DNA of 17,610 nt from Nitrospirae bacterium UBA4572 (GCA_002387725.1 DGKK01000025.1:73595-91204); one strand, 5' to 3'; positions 1 to 8,485 are shown, numbered from the stretch's first letter. A program made the numbers and translations. Notes: a model not told the origin generated them from the sequence alone.

Positions 1-747
1 GTCGAGAAGCTCGGGGTCGGGACGACCCCGACGGGCAAAGCTGCCGTCCCGGTCGAAGGGGAGAGCCCCTCCCGACACGAGGGAGGTGGCCAGGTCCATC
101 AGCATGTTGCCGGGACCGGTATCGAAGGCGATGACGGGAAGGTCTGTTCCGGAGGGAGGAAGGCCGGTAATGTTGGCAATCCCTCCGATGTTAAGGAAGG
201 CCCGAGAGCGCTCTCCGGCAAAGAGGGCCCGGTGGAAGATCGGAGCCAAAGGGGCTCCATGACCTTCCAGCGCCACATCAGCTCCCCGAAACTGCGAGAC
301 CACCGGAGTCCGGAAGGATTGTGCCAGGGGAAAGGGCTGGGCCGCCTGGTAGGAGACCCCCCGGCTTGTGGGCAGGGAGGGGAGAAAGTCCAGCCGGTGG
401 GTTCGGGGATGATGGCGAACGGTGATTCCATGGGTGCCGATGACATCGAGGTCGGAGGGGGAGAGTCCGGCGTCCCGGAGAAGCTGGCGGGCCACGGACT
501 CTTCCATCGAGGCAAGGATGTCGGCAATGTCGGGGAGGTGGCGGGAGGGGGATCCGGTGGCCTCCATGCCCTCCATCCAGCGTTTGAGATCCTTCCGGAG
601 TGGCTCCGGAAAGGGTGATTCAAGAAATGACGCCAGGCGTATGGTGCCGTTTTCGACAACAATGATGGACCCGTCCACCCCATCGAGGGAGGTTCCGCAC
701 ATGAAGCCCATCGCCACAAGAGGAGAGTCCTTCGGCCTCTCTGCCAC
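1..747 (-). CDS. anmK: anhydro-N-acetylmuramic acid kinase, 3' end outside the window
   Basis: Converts 1,6-anhydro-MurNAc plus ATP to MurNAc-6-phosphate in cytosolic peptidoglycan recycling. The first 249 residues are present (the family is about 370), so roughly the C-terminal third lies left of the window. Seen in the translation: the N-terminal ATP-binding loop GTSLDGVD (residues 18-25), THGITVRHHP (105-114), the signature RGADVALEGHGAPL (154-167) with its presumed catalytic Asp157, LNIGGIANIT (185-194) and DTGPGNMLMDL (209-219). I chose the GTG at 747 because GGAAAGGA sits just upstream and it leaves a normal short lead-in to the ATP loop; an ATG at 711 is possible but has no ribosome site. 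The gene diverges from engB, with the 5' coding ends overlapping by 47 bases. The reading frame was translated by hand. Confidence 0.88.
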   Translation of the reverse strand, partial: MAERPKDSPLVAMGFMCGTSLDGVDGSIIVVENGTIRLASFLESPFPEPLRKDLKRWMEGMEATGSPSRHLPDIADILASMEESVARQLLRDAGLSPSDLDVIGTHGITVRHHPRTHRLDFLPSLPTSRGVSYQAAQPFPLAQSFRTPVVSQFRGADVALEGHGAPLAPIFHRALFAGERSRAFLNIGGIANITGLPPSGTDLPVIAFDTGPGNMLMDLATSLVSGGALPFDRDGSFARRGRPDPELLD

Positions 748-1342
748 CTTTGTCCTTTCCGTCGCCGATCCTCGCCAGATGCCTCCCGCGGGGGAGGGTC
801 CCATCATTGGTCTGGCCGGCCGATCTAATGTGGGCAAATCCTCCCTGATCAACCGTCTCACGGAGCATGGGGGGTTGGCCCGAACCGGAAAACGTCCCGG
901 GGCCACCACCCTCCCCAACCTGTACCGGATCCATACCGGCGGATACTTTCTCGACTTCCCCGGCTATGGGTACATGAACCGGGGCCAGAGCACGAAGGCC
1001 AGCTCCCAGGATGCCTCCACCCGGATCGTCGAGGCCCGGCCGGATATCCGCAGGGTCCTGCTTTTGGTCGATGCCCGGAGGGAGCTCCTCCCCCTGGATA
1101 CCGAAGCGGCCCGATGGTTCCGGCTGATGTCCATTCCCGTATCCATCGTGGTGACGAAAACGGACACTCTCTCCCGGAACTCCCGGAGCCTTCCCCTTCG
1201 TGCCTGGGGACAGTGGATCGGGGAGGCGGAGGATGAGGGGCTAGGCGGCCCCTTTCCGGTGAGCGCCCGGACGGGAGAGGGGCTTCTGGATCTGGTCCGC
1301 CATGTCCGGGAAGTTCTTGGGGAGGGACCTACTGGGGAATGA
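701..1342 (+). CDS. engB: YihA/EngB family ribosome-biogenesis GTPase
   Basis: A 213-residue GTPase of the EngB (YsxC/YihA) family, which in other bacteria is essential for late assembly of the large ribosomal subunit. G motifs visible: G1 GRSNVGKS (residues 40-47), a G2 region RPGATTLPN (65-73) in place of the more usual GKTQTLNF, G3 DFPGYGY (85-91), G4 TKTD (152-155) and G5 SAR (188-190). The N-terminal ATFVLSVADPRQMP matches the short beta lead-in typical of the family. The ATG at 701 is preceded by GAGGGAGG at good spacing, and the open frame further upstream has no family similarity. The 5' end overlaps anmK (divergent). The last 14 bases overlap the end of the parvulin gene on the other strand, so any promoter must lie inside anmK. 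Confidence 0.92.
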   Translation: MKPIATRGESFGLSATFVLSVADPRQMPPAGEGPIIGLAGRSNVGKSSLINRLTEHGGLARTGKRPGATTLPNLYRIHTGGYFLDFPGYGYMNRGQSTKASSQDASTRIVEARPDIRRVLLLVDARRELLPLDTEAARWFRLMSIPVSIVVTKTDTLSRNSRSLPLRAWGQWIGEAEDEGLGGPFPVSARTGEGLLDLVRHVREVLGEGPTGE

Positions 1343-2426
1343 CGGCCCCGGTCGGGGTTCCCGTTCCGTTTTCCCGGCGGGCATAGATGGCCACGTAAGA
1401 GTGGGCCCGGAGCTTCTCGAGCCACAGCCTCAGACGTTTTTCCGTTGTCTTCTTGGTCAGCGTGTTCAGGATCGTTTGTTTGATGTCGTCGAACTTCTGA
1501 TAGGGCTGGGCCTCACGGGCCAGGACCTTGATGATGTAGAAGCCGCGGTCCGTCTGGATCAGTCCGCTCGTCTTCCCTACCGGCACGGAGAAGGCGGGTC
1601 CGATCAGCTCCGGAAGGAGCTGGTCCTTGGTCAGGTTTCCAAGCGCTCCGCCCGATTCGGCGTTCGGCCCCTGGGACTCGGATCCGGCGAGCATTTCAAA
1701 GTCATCTCCCCGTCCGATCTGGCGCAGAACATGCTCTCCCTTTTTCCGGACCTCCGCGATCTGGGCCGGGGTGGGATTTTCCGGAAGGGCCAGGAAGATG
1801 TCGGCGAGGGAGACGTGGGCGGGAAGCCGGTATTCATCCCGGTGCTTGAGGAAGTAGTCCCGGACCTCTTCGGGGCTGATCACGACGGTGGAGCGGACCT
1901 CCTGGTTCACAAGCTTCATGACCGTCAGCTGCTTTTTCAGCTTTTTTCGATATTGACGGAAGGTCAGCCCCTGGGAGGCGAGGGCGTTCTTGAGCTGCCA
2001 TCGCTCCTGAATGTTGTTCTTCTGCATGATGTCGTCGATGGCGTGGTCGACCTCGTCGTCGGTCACCGACAGGCCCAAGCGGTCGGCTTCCTCAAGTTCG
2101 AGCCTCTCGTTGATCTTCTTCATCATGACGTTGTACTCGAGGGAGGCCACGAGCTGCATATAGGCCGGCCCCTGATAGGTGGCATGGATCTTTTCGAAGG
2201 TCGGCTTGAGCTCCCGGTCGACCTCGCTCTTTGTGATGGAGTGGTGGTTGACCACCGCCATGATGCTGTCAAGCAGGACCCCGTCATCGGCCCGGGAGAG
2301 AGCAGGGTGAAGGAGTAGTCCCCCTCCGATGAGAAGGGAGCCAAGGGCAACGGCCGATCTCCGACGGGAAGGTGCGCATCGAAGGGAGTCAGCATCCCTG
2401 GGGAGGAAAAAGCGGCGGAGGATCAT
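1329..2426 (-). CDS. periplasmic SurA-like parvulin-domain chaperone
   Basis: A 365-residue exported protein with SurA architecture. It has an Arg-rich N-terminus, a hydrophobic stretch (about residues 25-44) and a likely signal-peptidase site after SRA46; then an alpha-helical SurA N-type domain (about 48-185) and one parvulin domain (about 204-305). The parvulin part closely resembles SurA repeat 1 (ALPENPTPAQI, then GGALGNL, then GFYIIKV). The two histidines usual in active parvulins are absent: the first is Asp209 (LADIF instead of xSHIL), the second Tyr297 (GFYII instead of GFHIL). This suggests a holdase for outer-membrane proteins without isomerase activity, which is inference. I chose the ATG at 2426 because AGAGG lies 6 bases upstream and the signal peptide follows directly. 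It is the last of three parvulin genes in a row, 125 bases after the second. Confidence 0.85.
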   Translation of the reverse strand: MILRRFFLPRDADSLRCAPSRRRSAVALGSLLIGGGLLLHPALSRADDGVLLDSIMAVVNHHSITKSEVDRELKPTFEKIHATYQGPAYMQLVASLEYNVMMKKINERLELEEADRLGLSVTDDEVDHAIDDIMQKNNIQERWQLKNALASQGLTFRQYRKKLKKQLTVMKLVNQEVRSTVVISPEEVRDYFLKHRDEYRLPAHVSLADIFLALPENPTPAQIAEVRKKGEHVLRQIGRGDDFEMLAGSESQGPNAESGGALGNLTKDQLLPELIGPAFSVPVGKTSGLIQTDRGFYIIKVLAREAQPYQKFDDIKQTILNTLTKKTTEKRLRLWLEKLRAHSYVAIYARRENGTGTPTGAVIPQ

Positions 2427-2551
2427 GAAAGCCTCTTGAAGATCATGAAGAGTGATGGAGCCGATTGGTTGTGTCATCGTCGTCCCGTCTGGGTCCGGGG
2501 CATTTCCGCCCCCTCGGGTGCCTAAATCCTCTTCTCCCGTTCAGAGGCCGG

Positions 2552-3475
2552 TCAAGGGCCAGTCAAGGGAAGAGAGAGGGTCGACGCATATTTTGGCAGA
2601 ATCGTCAGATGCTCCGTACGGATCTTTCCGGCAAGCCATTGAGCCAGGGCTTCCCGTTGGGCCTTCTCCCGGAGATGCCTTTCGATCCGGTCCCGGACCT
2701 TCCGGAAGGGAAGGTCCGCCGAGGGGAGGATCTTGACGAGTTTCAGGATGTGATACCCATAGGGAGAGGAGAGCAACGGGCTCACCTCTCCGGGTTTCAT
2801 GGAGAAGGCGAGCGCAAAGAGAGCAGGCATCTCTCCCAGGGCATAGGGAGGAAGAAGTCCTCCCTTCGCCCCCTCCGGCGAAAGGGACTTGGCCCTGGCC
2901 AGCGCCGAAAAGGAGTTTCCCGCCGCCAGTGCCGTCAGGATCGCCTTTCCTTCATCCTCCGAACGAACCACAATATCCCGAACAAGGGCCCTCTCGGGAG
3001 TCTCATAGTGGCCTTTTCTTCTATTATACTCCGCCAGAGCGGCCTTGCGAGAAATCTCGGGGGCGGGGGCAACCTGCTCGGCGGCCTTGGCCAGAAGCAG
3101 TTTCTTGCGAACCAGCTCCTCGGAAAGTTCGACCGGGCGCCCCCCCTCCGGAGCAGAAATTGCCAAGATGCGCTTCTTTTCTTCCTGAATCTCCTTCGGG
3201 GAAACAGAAATCCCCTGCCGTTGAGCCGCTTCGGCCAGGAGTCGGTCGTAAATCGTCTCCTCAAAAACCGTTTTGGCGAAGGCGGGAGTCCATGTCGTAA
3301 AGGGACGATCCGCAACTCCCCCCACTCCCATGAAGCGGGCTGTCTCCCGCAAATCGGCGACGCTCACCGGTTGTCCGGCAAGTGTCGCCACGGCGCCCTC
3401 GAGAGGGGCCTCCTTCGCGTGGCAGGAGGCGGCCAGAAAGAGAAAGATAAAGGCCAGCCTGAACCGAGCTGTCAT
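2552..3475 (-). CDS. parvulin-type peptidyl-prolyl isomerase, probable lipoprotein
   Basis: A 307-residue exported protein. A short hydrophobic N-terminus ends in LAASC, with Cys18 as probable lipidation site; the lipobox is imperfect because position -3 is Ala. An alpha-helical SurA N/PpiC N-type region (about 28-155) is followed by a parvulin domain (about 160-250) with ALVRDIVV, GAKGGLLPPY and YGYHILKLVK. The second parvulin histidine is kept (His242), but the first is replaced by Asp167. The ATG overlaps the stop of the preceding parvulin gene in an ATGA, which points to translational coupling. It probably works in the periplasm on folding of envelope proteins. Its relatives in mfd-ppiC-ppiC neighbourhoods of other bacteria are annotated as foldases (recalled, not searched). 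Confidence 0.83.
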   Translation of the reverse strand: MTARFRLAFIFLFLAASCHAKEAPLEGAVATLAGQPVSVADLRETARFMGVGGVADRPFTTWTPAFAKTVFEETIYDRLLAEAAQRQGISVSPKEIQEEKKRILAISAPEGGRPVELSEELVRKKLLLAKAAEQVAPAPEISRKAALAEYNRRKGHYETPERALVRDIVVRSEDEGKAILTALAAGNSFSALARAKSLSPEGAKGGLLPPYALGEMPALFALAFSMKPGEVSPLLSSPYGYHILKLVKILPSADLPFRKVRDRIERHLREKAQREALAQWLAGKIRTEHLTILPKYASTLSLPLTGP

Positions 3476-4341
3476 TTTTTGACGGAAGACGCGGCTCCCA
3501 TCAGTTCGCCCAGACTCTTCTGGTTGATCTCAATCTTGGTCTTGGCCCGAAGGGAGTTGAGGTACTTCTGATAGAGGTCCTGCTTCATCCGGGAGGTCAG
3601 GAACTGGGTGATCCCCGCCTTGGCCTGGTCAAAGGAGAGCAGCTTCCCCGGGACCTGCTTGTCGATCTTGAAATAGTGGATTCCGTCCTTCAGGGCGATC
3701 GGTCCTGTCACCGAGCCTGCCGGGACGCCGAAAAAGAATTTGGCGAACTGGGGAGGAACCGTTCCCTCAAAGATCTTGCCCACCGGTCCCCCCTTGAATT
3801 TCTCGATGGCCCGGGAAAATCCCTTTTTCTTTCTGAGGGACGAGACGATCCGGTCTGCGGTTTTCTGGTCGGGGATGATGAGCTGTCGGACCTCGACATA
3901 TCCGGGCTGCTTGATCTCCTGGCGATGCTTGTCGAAATAGCCCTGGACATCGGCATCGGTCACCTTCACCTTGTCGTCGACCTGCGTCTTGATCAGTGCC
4001 TGTCTCAGGATCCGGTTGCGGGCGTCCTCAAGCTTCTTCCGGATGTCGGGCCTGTTGGGCAACCCCTCCTGTTCGGCCTCCTCGGTGATGAGGGTGTTGT
4101 CGATCAGGCGGTTCAGGACATCGCTCGGGACCGATGCCGGCGCCGAAGAGGGAAGATTCATGTCCTTGATGGCACTCTGAAGGCTTTCCTTTGTGATCTC
4201 CCGGGTCCCGACCTTGGCAACCACGTTGTCGGAAAGGGTCTGATGGCATCCGGATGTGAGGGAAAGTCCCGCGAGAAGGGTCAGCGGGAGAGCCATGCCG
4301 CGGTGAAATGATCCGGAAGTCGGAAAGATGCGAAAGTTCAA
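3472..4341 (-). CDS. parvulin-like peptidyl-prolyl isomerase, probable lipoprotein (EpsD/PpiC type)
   Basis: A 289-residue exported protein. Its start is TTG, supported by a textbook AAGGAGG five bases upstream. The hydrophobic segment (about 16-30) ends in LTSGC; Cys32 would be the lipidated residue, with a weak lipobox (Thr at -3). Residues 38-145 form a helical SurA N-like domain; 148-230 form a parvulin-like domain (VEVRQLIIPD, GPVGKIFEGTVPP, GIHYFKI). The first catalytic histidine is replaced by Gln153, and His222 is kept. It lies 146 bases downstream of mfd, with no convincing terminator between, and is coupled by ATGA to the next parvulin gene. It could alternatively be a general chaperone lipoprotein; the substrate is unknown. 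Confidence 0.83.
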   Translation of the reverse strand: MNFRIFPTSGSFHRGMALPLTLLAGLSLTSGCHQTLSDNVVAKVGTREITKESLQSAIKDMNLPSSAPASVPSDVLNRLIDNTLITEEAEQEGLPNRPDIRKKLEDARNRILRQALIKTQVDDKVKVTDADVQGYFDKHRQEIKQPGYVEVRQLIIPDQKTADRIVSSLRKKKGFSRAIEKFKGGPVGKIFEGTVPPQFAKFFFGVPAGSVTGPIALKDGIHYFKIDKQVPGKLLSFDQAKAGITQFLTSRMKQDLYQKYLNSLRAKTKIEINQKSLGELMGAASSVKK

Positions 4342-4487
4342 GAATGCCTCCTTAAGACAGGGTGTAAGAAATTTCGGATGAGGAGAATTTCGGCTTCTGA
4401 TCCAGGGCCGGTTCGCTCCATACCATGACCGTTCTCGCGCGTGAGGAAGACCCCATGGACCTCCGGAAGCTGTCGGTGGGGGGCTTC

Positions 4488-7400
4488 CTATGCCGGACTT
4501 TGCCGTTTCTCCTCGGAAAAGTTGAGGGGAGGAAGACGCTTGAGGTCTTCGATGAGAAGAAGCGGAAGGGTCCGGAGAATTTTCCAGGAGCCGTCCGCCT
4601 GGAAGGAAAGCCGGTCTCCGAAAAGGTCGAGGGCCGGTTCGACGATCTCCTTGGGAAGAGCTCCATGGCGTTGTTTCAGCGTGATGTCCCGGTCGCGAAC
4701 GACAACCTCGGAAAAACCTCTTTGGGTCGCGAGAATCCGGATTCTCGCTCCTGCCAGAAGGTTCCGGGTCTCTCGGGGAAGCGGCCCGAAGCGGTCGCTC
4801 AGCTCTTCCTCGATCCGGGTAACGGAATCCATCGTATCAGCATGAGCGAGACGCCTGTAAAAGTCAATTCTTTCGGAGGGATGGCCAAGATAGTCCTCGG
4901 GAATCCGGGCTTCGGTCTTCCACTCCACCCGGGCCGGCTCCTCTCCGGGGGGAGGAGGCGTTTCGGAGGAGAGCGCGGCCACGGCCTCCTCCACCATTTC
5001 AAGGTAGAGGTCAAGCCCCACCATCGCCACCTGTCCGGTCTGCTGGTGGCCCAGGAGGCTTCCGGCTCCCCGAATTTCAAGGTCCCGCATGGCAATCTGG
5101 TAGCCGGACCCCAGCCCTGAATGGGTGGTCAGGGTGTGCAGGCGTTTTCTGGCCACCTCTCCCAGGGCCTCTTCCGAGGGAGTGATGAAGTAGGCATAGG
5201 CTTGCTGCCCCCCGCGCCCCACCCGCCCGCGAAGCTGGTAGAGCTCGGCGATGCCGAACATGTCGGCGCGGTTGATCAGAATGGTGTTGGCATAGGGAAT
5301 GTCGAGCCCGGACTCGACAATGGTGGTGGAGACAAGAATCCGGCTCTCCCGTCGAAGAAACTTCCCCATCACGGCTTCGATCTCTTCCTCGCCCATCTGT
5401 CCGTGGGCGTAAGCGACTCCTGCCTCGGGAAAGAGTGCGGCGAGGTAGCGGGCCCAGCGGGCGATCGAGGAGACCCGGTTGTGGATGAAAAAAACCTGTC
5501 CCTCCCGGGCAAGCTCCCGGTCGATGACCTCCCGGATGCGCTCCCGGTCGAAGCGCATGATGGCTGTCTTGATGGCCTTTCTTCCCTGGGGCGGGGTCAT
5601 GATGAAGCTGATTCCCTTGAGTCCGGACATGGCCATCTGCAGGGTCCGGGGGATGGGCGTGGCCGAGAGGGTCAGGCGATCGACATTGGGGAATCGGGAT
5701 GCAAGGTTTTCCTTCTGTCGGACGCCAAAGCGCTGCTCTTCGTCGATGATCAGAAGCCCCAGGTCGCGGAATTCGACAGCGTTGGCGAGGAGGGCCGTCG
5801 TCCCCACCACGATGTCGGTCTCCCCCCGGCGCAGCCGTTCCCGGACAAGCTTCTGCTCGGCGGGAGACACCATCCGGGAGAGGCTTTCGATCCTGACCGG
5901 GAATCCCGCAAAGCGGTTCTTGAAGGTCTCGTGGTGCTGGAGGGCCAGCAGGGTCGTGGGGACGAGGACGGCGACCTGCTTTCCGTCGGCCACGGCACGG
6001 ATGGCGGCCCGCATGGCGACTTCGGTCTTTCCGAAGCCCACATCTCCCAAAATGAGCCGGTCCATGGGCGTCGGGCTTTCCATGTCGGACAGAACGGCCT
6101 GGATCGCCTCCTCCTGATCGGTCGTGAGGTCATAGGGAAAGGATTGGTCGAACTCCCGCGTCAGGATGGACTCGGGGGAGAAGGCGAAGCCCTCGGCCGC
6201 CTTTCTCCTGGCATAGAGCATCACGAGGTCGGCCGAGATCTTTTCCACCTGCTTGCGGACCCGGGACTTGGTCTGGCTCCAGGACTTTCCTCCCAGCCGG
6301 TCGATCCGGGGGGCGGATCCTTCGGGGCCCTGGTAGGGGAGGAGCTGGTCCATCTGGTCGACGGAAAGGTAAAATCTATCCCCTCCCAGATATTCGATGA
6401 CGGCAAACTCTCCCCGATTCGCGCCCACCGAGACCTCCTGAAGCCCCCGGAAGCGCCCGATCCCCTGGTGGAGATGAACCACATAGTCCCCGTCCGCAAA
6501 GGTGGGGCGATCGCGCCGGTACACTTGGGTACTGGTGGAAAAAGATCGAAAGGGGGGGCGGGAGACCGGTTTTTTGAAGAGCCAGGTGTCCGAGAGGACA
6601 AGGATCTGGTCCAGGGGAAGCTCAAAGGCCTCTTCGACATCCCCCTGAAGGAGTGTGACCGGAAGGCGCCCCGCTCCCGAGGCAAGAGAGTCGAAGGAGG
6701 TGATATAAGGGAGTTCGCCGGCCTCAAGCATGTCTCCAATCCGGCTCATTTGGCCGCGGGTCCGGCAAAAGATGACCGTTCGCCACTCTCGCGGCTGTCG
6801 TTCGATCTCTGAAATGAGGGAGAGGTTGCGGTCGATCCGGGCGGAGGGGACCGAGCCGAGAAGGGAAGGGGTTCCTTCGGGAGCCTCGTCGGACACGGTG
6901 AGGCAGGGGAGAAGGGACTCCCATTCCTGTCGGGATTTCGGAAGGAAGAAGGCGGCATCGGGGGCGGGGAGAAAGGACCTCTCCTCGGCCGGGAGAACTT
7001 TCCACCCCTCTTCGATCCGGGAGATCCAGTCGGAGGTCCGGTCCAGGACGGCCTTCCAGTCGTCCACCAGAATGAGGATGTCCGGGCGTGAGAGGACCGG
7101 AGCGGCCGTTTCGGAGAAGAATGAGGGGAGATAGCGTTCGATGCCGGGAGGGAACGGGAGGGAGAGATGGCGGTCGATCCAGTCCCGGGAGGGGGTGTCG
7201 AGGGAGGAGGGGGACGGGGTGATCCACTCGTGGCTGGGAAGAAGGTCCACCTCACCCACGGCCTCGACCGAGCGCTGGGTGTTGGGGTCGAAGGAGCGGA
7301 TGGAGCGAATTTCGAGATCGTCCCATTCCAGGCGAACCGGCCGGCGCCGGTCGGTGGAGTAGAGATCGACGAGGGCTCCCCGAACAGAAAACTCTCCGGG

Positions 7401-7925
7401 AGCCGTCACCTGGGGAACCCGGACATACCCTTGGGCCAGAAGGGTCTCGACCACCGACTGGGGGTCTTCCTCCATTCCCGTTCGGAGGGTGCGGCGGACC
7501 GACTTCAACAGGGGAGGGGAGAGGGTCTTTCGAAGGACGGCGACTACAGGGGAGACGACGACATCGGGAGGGGTGTCGGAGGCCAGGCGGTCGAGGGCGT
7601 GGATCCGCTCCGCCCGGATGAAGTCGGCCGGGCTCTCCCGTTCATAGGGGAGAACCTCCTCTTCGGGAAAGAGAAGGACGTCGGGTTCCATGTCCAGAAG
7701 GAGCGGGGCCGAACGGATCTCCTCGACCAGCCTGAGGGCCTTTTCGGGGGTGGAGGTGAGCACCCACAGGATCTCCGGTCGTCCTGCCCGGCGAAGAAGC
7801 CCGGGAAGGAGGGAAAATCCCTCCCGGGCGATTCCCGGTATCGTCTGGGAGATGAGCCTTTTTTCCGGAGGGGTGATCTTTTTTTTGAAGGCGTCGAGAG
7901 TTCGCTGGAGAGGAGAAGGAGACAC
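4488..7925 (-). CDS. mfd: transcription-repair coupling factor Mfd
   Basis: A 1145-residue ATP-dependent DNA translocase, the usual Mfd length. It removes RNA polymerase stalled at lesions and recruits UvrA. Visible in order: a UvrB-homology region (about 30-350); the RNA-polymerase-interacting domain (about 465-530) with GDYVVHLHQGIGRFRGL and GGDRFYLSVDQMDQL; helicase domain 1 with Walker A GDVGFGKTE (near 627) and DEEQRFGV (near 727); helicase domain 2 with STTIVESGLDIP and QLRGRVGRGGQQAYAYF; and a C-terminal TRCF domain. The frame is open further upstream, but that part overlaps rfaE2 and is unlike Mfd. I therefore place the start at the GTG at 7925, seven bases after the rfaE2 stop, with a CGAGG ribosome site inside the end of rfaE2. 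The start is less certain than the identity. Confidence 0.95.
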   Translation of the reverse strand: MSPSPLQRTLDAFKKKITPPEKRLISQTIPGIAREGFSLLPGLLRRAGRPEILWVLTSTPEKALRLVEEIRSAPLLLDMEPDVLLFPEEEVLPYERESPADFIRAERIHALDRLASDTPPDVVVSPVVAVLRKTLSPPLLKSVRRTLRTGMEEDPQSVVETLLAQGYVRVPQVTAPGEFSVRGALVDLYSTDRRRPVRLEWDDLEIRSIRSFDPNTQRSVEAVGEVDLLPSHEWITPSPSSLDTPSRDWIDRHLSLPFPPGIERYLPSFFSETAAPVLSRPDILILVDDWKAVLDRTSDWISRIEEGWKVLPAEERSFLPAPDAAFFLPKSRQEWESLLPCLTVSDEAPEGTPSLLGSVPSARIDRNLSLISEIERQPREWRTVIFCRTRGQMSRIGDMLEAGELPYITSFDSLASGAGRLPVTLLQGDVEEAFELPLDQILVLSDTWLFKKPVSRPPFRSFSTSTQVYRRDRPTFADGDYVVHLHQGIGRFRGLQEVSVGANRGEFAVIEYLGGDRFYLSVDQMDQLLPYQGPEGSAPRIDRLGGKSWSQTKSRVRKQVEKISADLVMLYARRKAAEGFAFSPESILTREFDQSFPYDLTTDQEEAIQAVLSDMESPTPMDRLILGDVGFGKTEVAMRAAIRAVADGKQVAVLVPTTLLALQHHETFKNRFAGFPVRIESLSRMVSPAEQKLVRERLRRGETDIVVGTTALLANAVEFRDLGLLIIDEEQRFGVRQKENLASRFPNVDRLTLSATPIPRTLQMAMSGLKGISFIMTPPQGRKAIKTAIMRFDRERIREVIDRELAREGQVFFIHNRVSSIARWARYLAALFPEAGVAYAHGQMGEEEIEAVMGKFLRRESRILVSTTIVESGLDIPYANTILINRADMFGIAELYQLRGRVGRGGQQAYAYFITPSEEALGEVARKRLHTLTTHSGLGSGYQIAMRDLEIRGAGSLLGHQQTGQVAMVGLDLYLEMVEEAVAALSSETPPPPGEEPARVEWKTEARIPEDYLGHPSERIDFYRRLAHADTMDSVTRIEEELSDRFGPLPRETRNLLAGARIRILATQRGFSEVVVRDRDITLKQRHGALPKEIVEPALDLFGDRLSFQADGSWKILRTLPLLLIEDLKRLPPLNFSEEKRQSPA

Positions 7926-7932
7926 TGCGGTA

Positions 7933-8472
7933 TTAGCCTCGGGGAGAAGAGTAGCGGGAGAGAATCCGGTCGATGAGTCCGGTGGTCGAGGAGTCGGGGA
8001 CCAGGGGGATGGAGCGGACGGTTCCGTTTCGGGCCAGCACGATGTCGCTTCCCACGATGCGCTCCACCGGCCAGTCGCCGCCCTTGACGAGAACATCGGG
8101 AAGGATCCGTTCGATCAGAAGCCGGGGGGTCTCCTCGTCGAAGAATGTGACGTAGGAGACGCATTCCAGCGCCGCCATGACAACGGCTCGATTGGTTTCG
8201 GGGACGATGGGACGGTTGGGTCCCTTGAGGTTCGAGACGGAACGGTCGGTGTTGAGGGCGACAATGAGGATCTGGCCCAATTGCCGGGCCTTCTCGAGAA
8301 CTTCAATATGGCCGGCATGAAGAAGGTCAAAGCAGCCATTGGTGAAGACGACCTTCTCTCCCTTCTCCCGTCGGGGGGCCAGGGCCGCAAGAAGATCGCC
8401 AAGATCCAGGATCTTGGTGCGAGTGGATGAAAAAACCGAAGGGCGTTGTGATGGGGGGGAGAGATCCCTCAT
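7933..8472 (-). CDS. rfaE2: D-glycero-beta-D-manno-heptose 1-phosphate adenylyltransferase
   Basis: Cytidylyltransferase-fold enzyme (179 residues) that adenylates heptose-1-phosphate to ADP-heptose, the precursor of LPS inner core. Diagnostic: VVFTNGCFDLLHAGHIEVL with the HAGH nucleotide-binding site (52-55), NTDRSVSNLKGPNRPI (74-89), VLVKGGDW (128-134) and a C-terminal SSTTGLIDRI. It is a stand-alone adenylyltransferase (HldC/RfaE domain II); no kinase domain (HldA) is fused or nearby. I chose the ATG at 8472, 13 bases after the gmhA stop; an AGGA lies about 11 bases upstream, so initiation may rely on coupling. mfd starts seven bases after its stop. The pairing with gmhA supports the heptose pathway. 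Confidence 0.92.
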   Translation of the reverse strand: MRDLSPPSQRPSVFSSTRTKILDLGDLLAALAPRREKGEKVVFTNGCFDLLHAGHIEVLEKARQLGQILIVALNTDRSVSNLKGPNRPIVPETNRAVVMAALECVSYVTFFDEETPRLLIERILPDVLVKGGDWPVERIVGSDIVLARNGTVRSIPLVPDSSTTGLIDRILSRYSSPRG

Positions 8473-8485
8473 GGAGCGTGGTGTC

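Noticed and set aside
422..700. In-frame N-terminal extension of engB
   Set aside because: It overlaps anmK coding sequence, has no EngB similarity, and the ATG at 701 has an excellent ribosome site.
2497..2512. GGGGC/GCCCC hairpin between two parvulin genes
   Set aside because: Only five base pairs and no T-run on either strand; in GC-rich DNA this is expected by chance, so it was not called a terminator.
2465..3571. 368-codon open frame on the plus strand
   Set aside because: Antisense to the second parvulin gene and parts of its neighbours; the composition is typical of a mirrored coding strand.
5121..6812. 563-codon open frame on the plus strand
   Set aside because: It lies wholly antisense to the helicase part of mfd, which has clear motifs. 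The translation is low-complexity (Gly, Asp, His, Leu) and matches nothing; long antisense frames are expected at this GC content.
7926..8096. 57-codon upstream extension of mfd
   Set aside because: It overlaps rfaE2 in another frame, and the residues are Ser/Pro/Trp-rich noise unlike Mfd N-termini.
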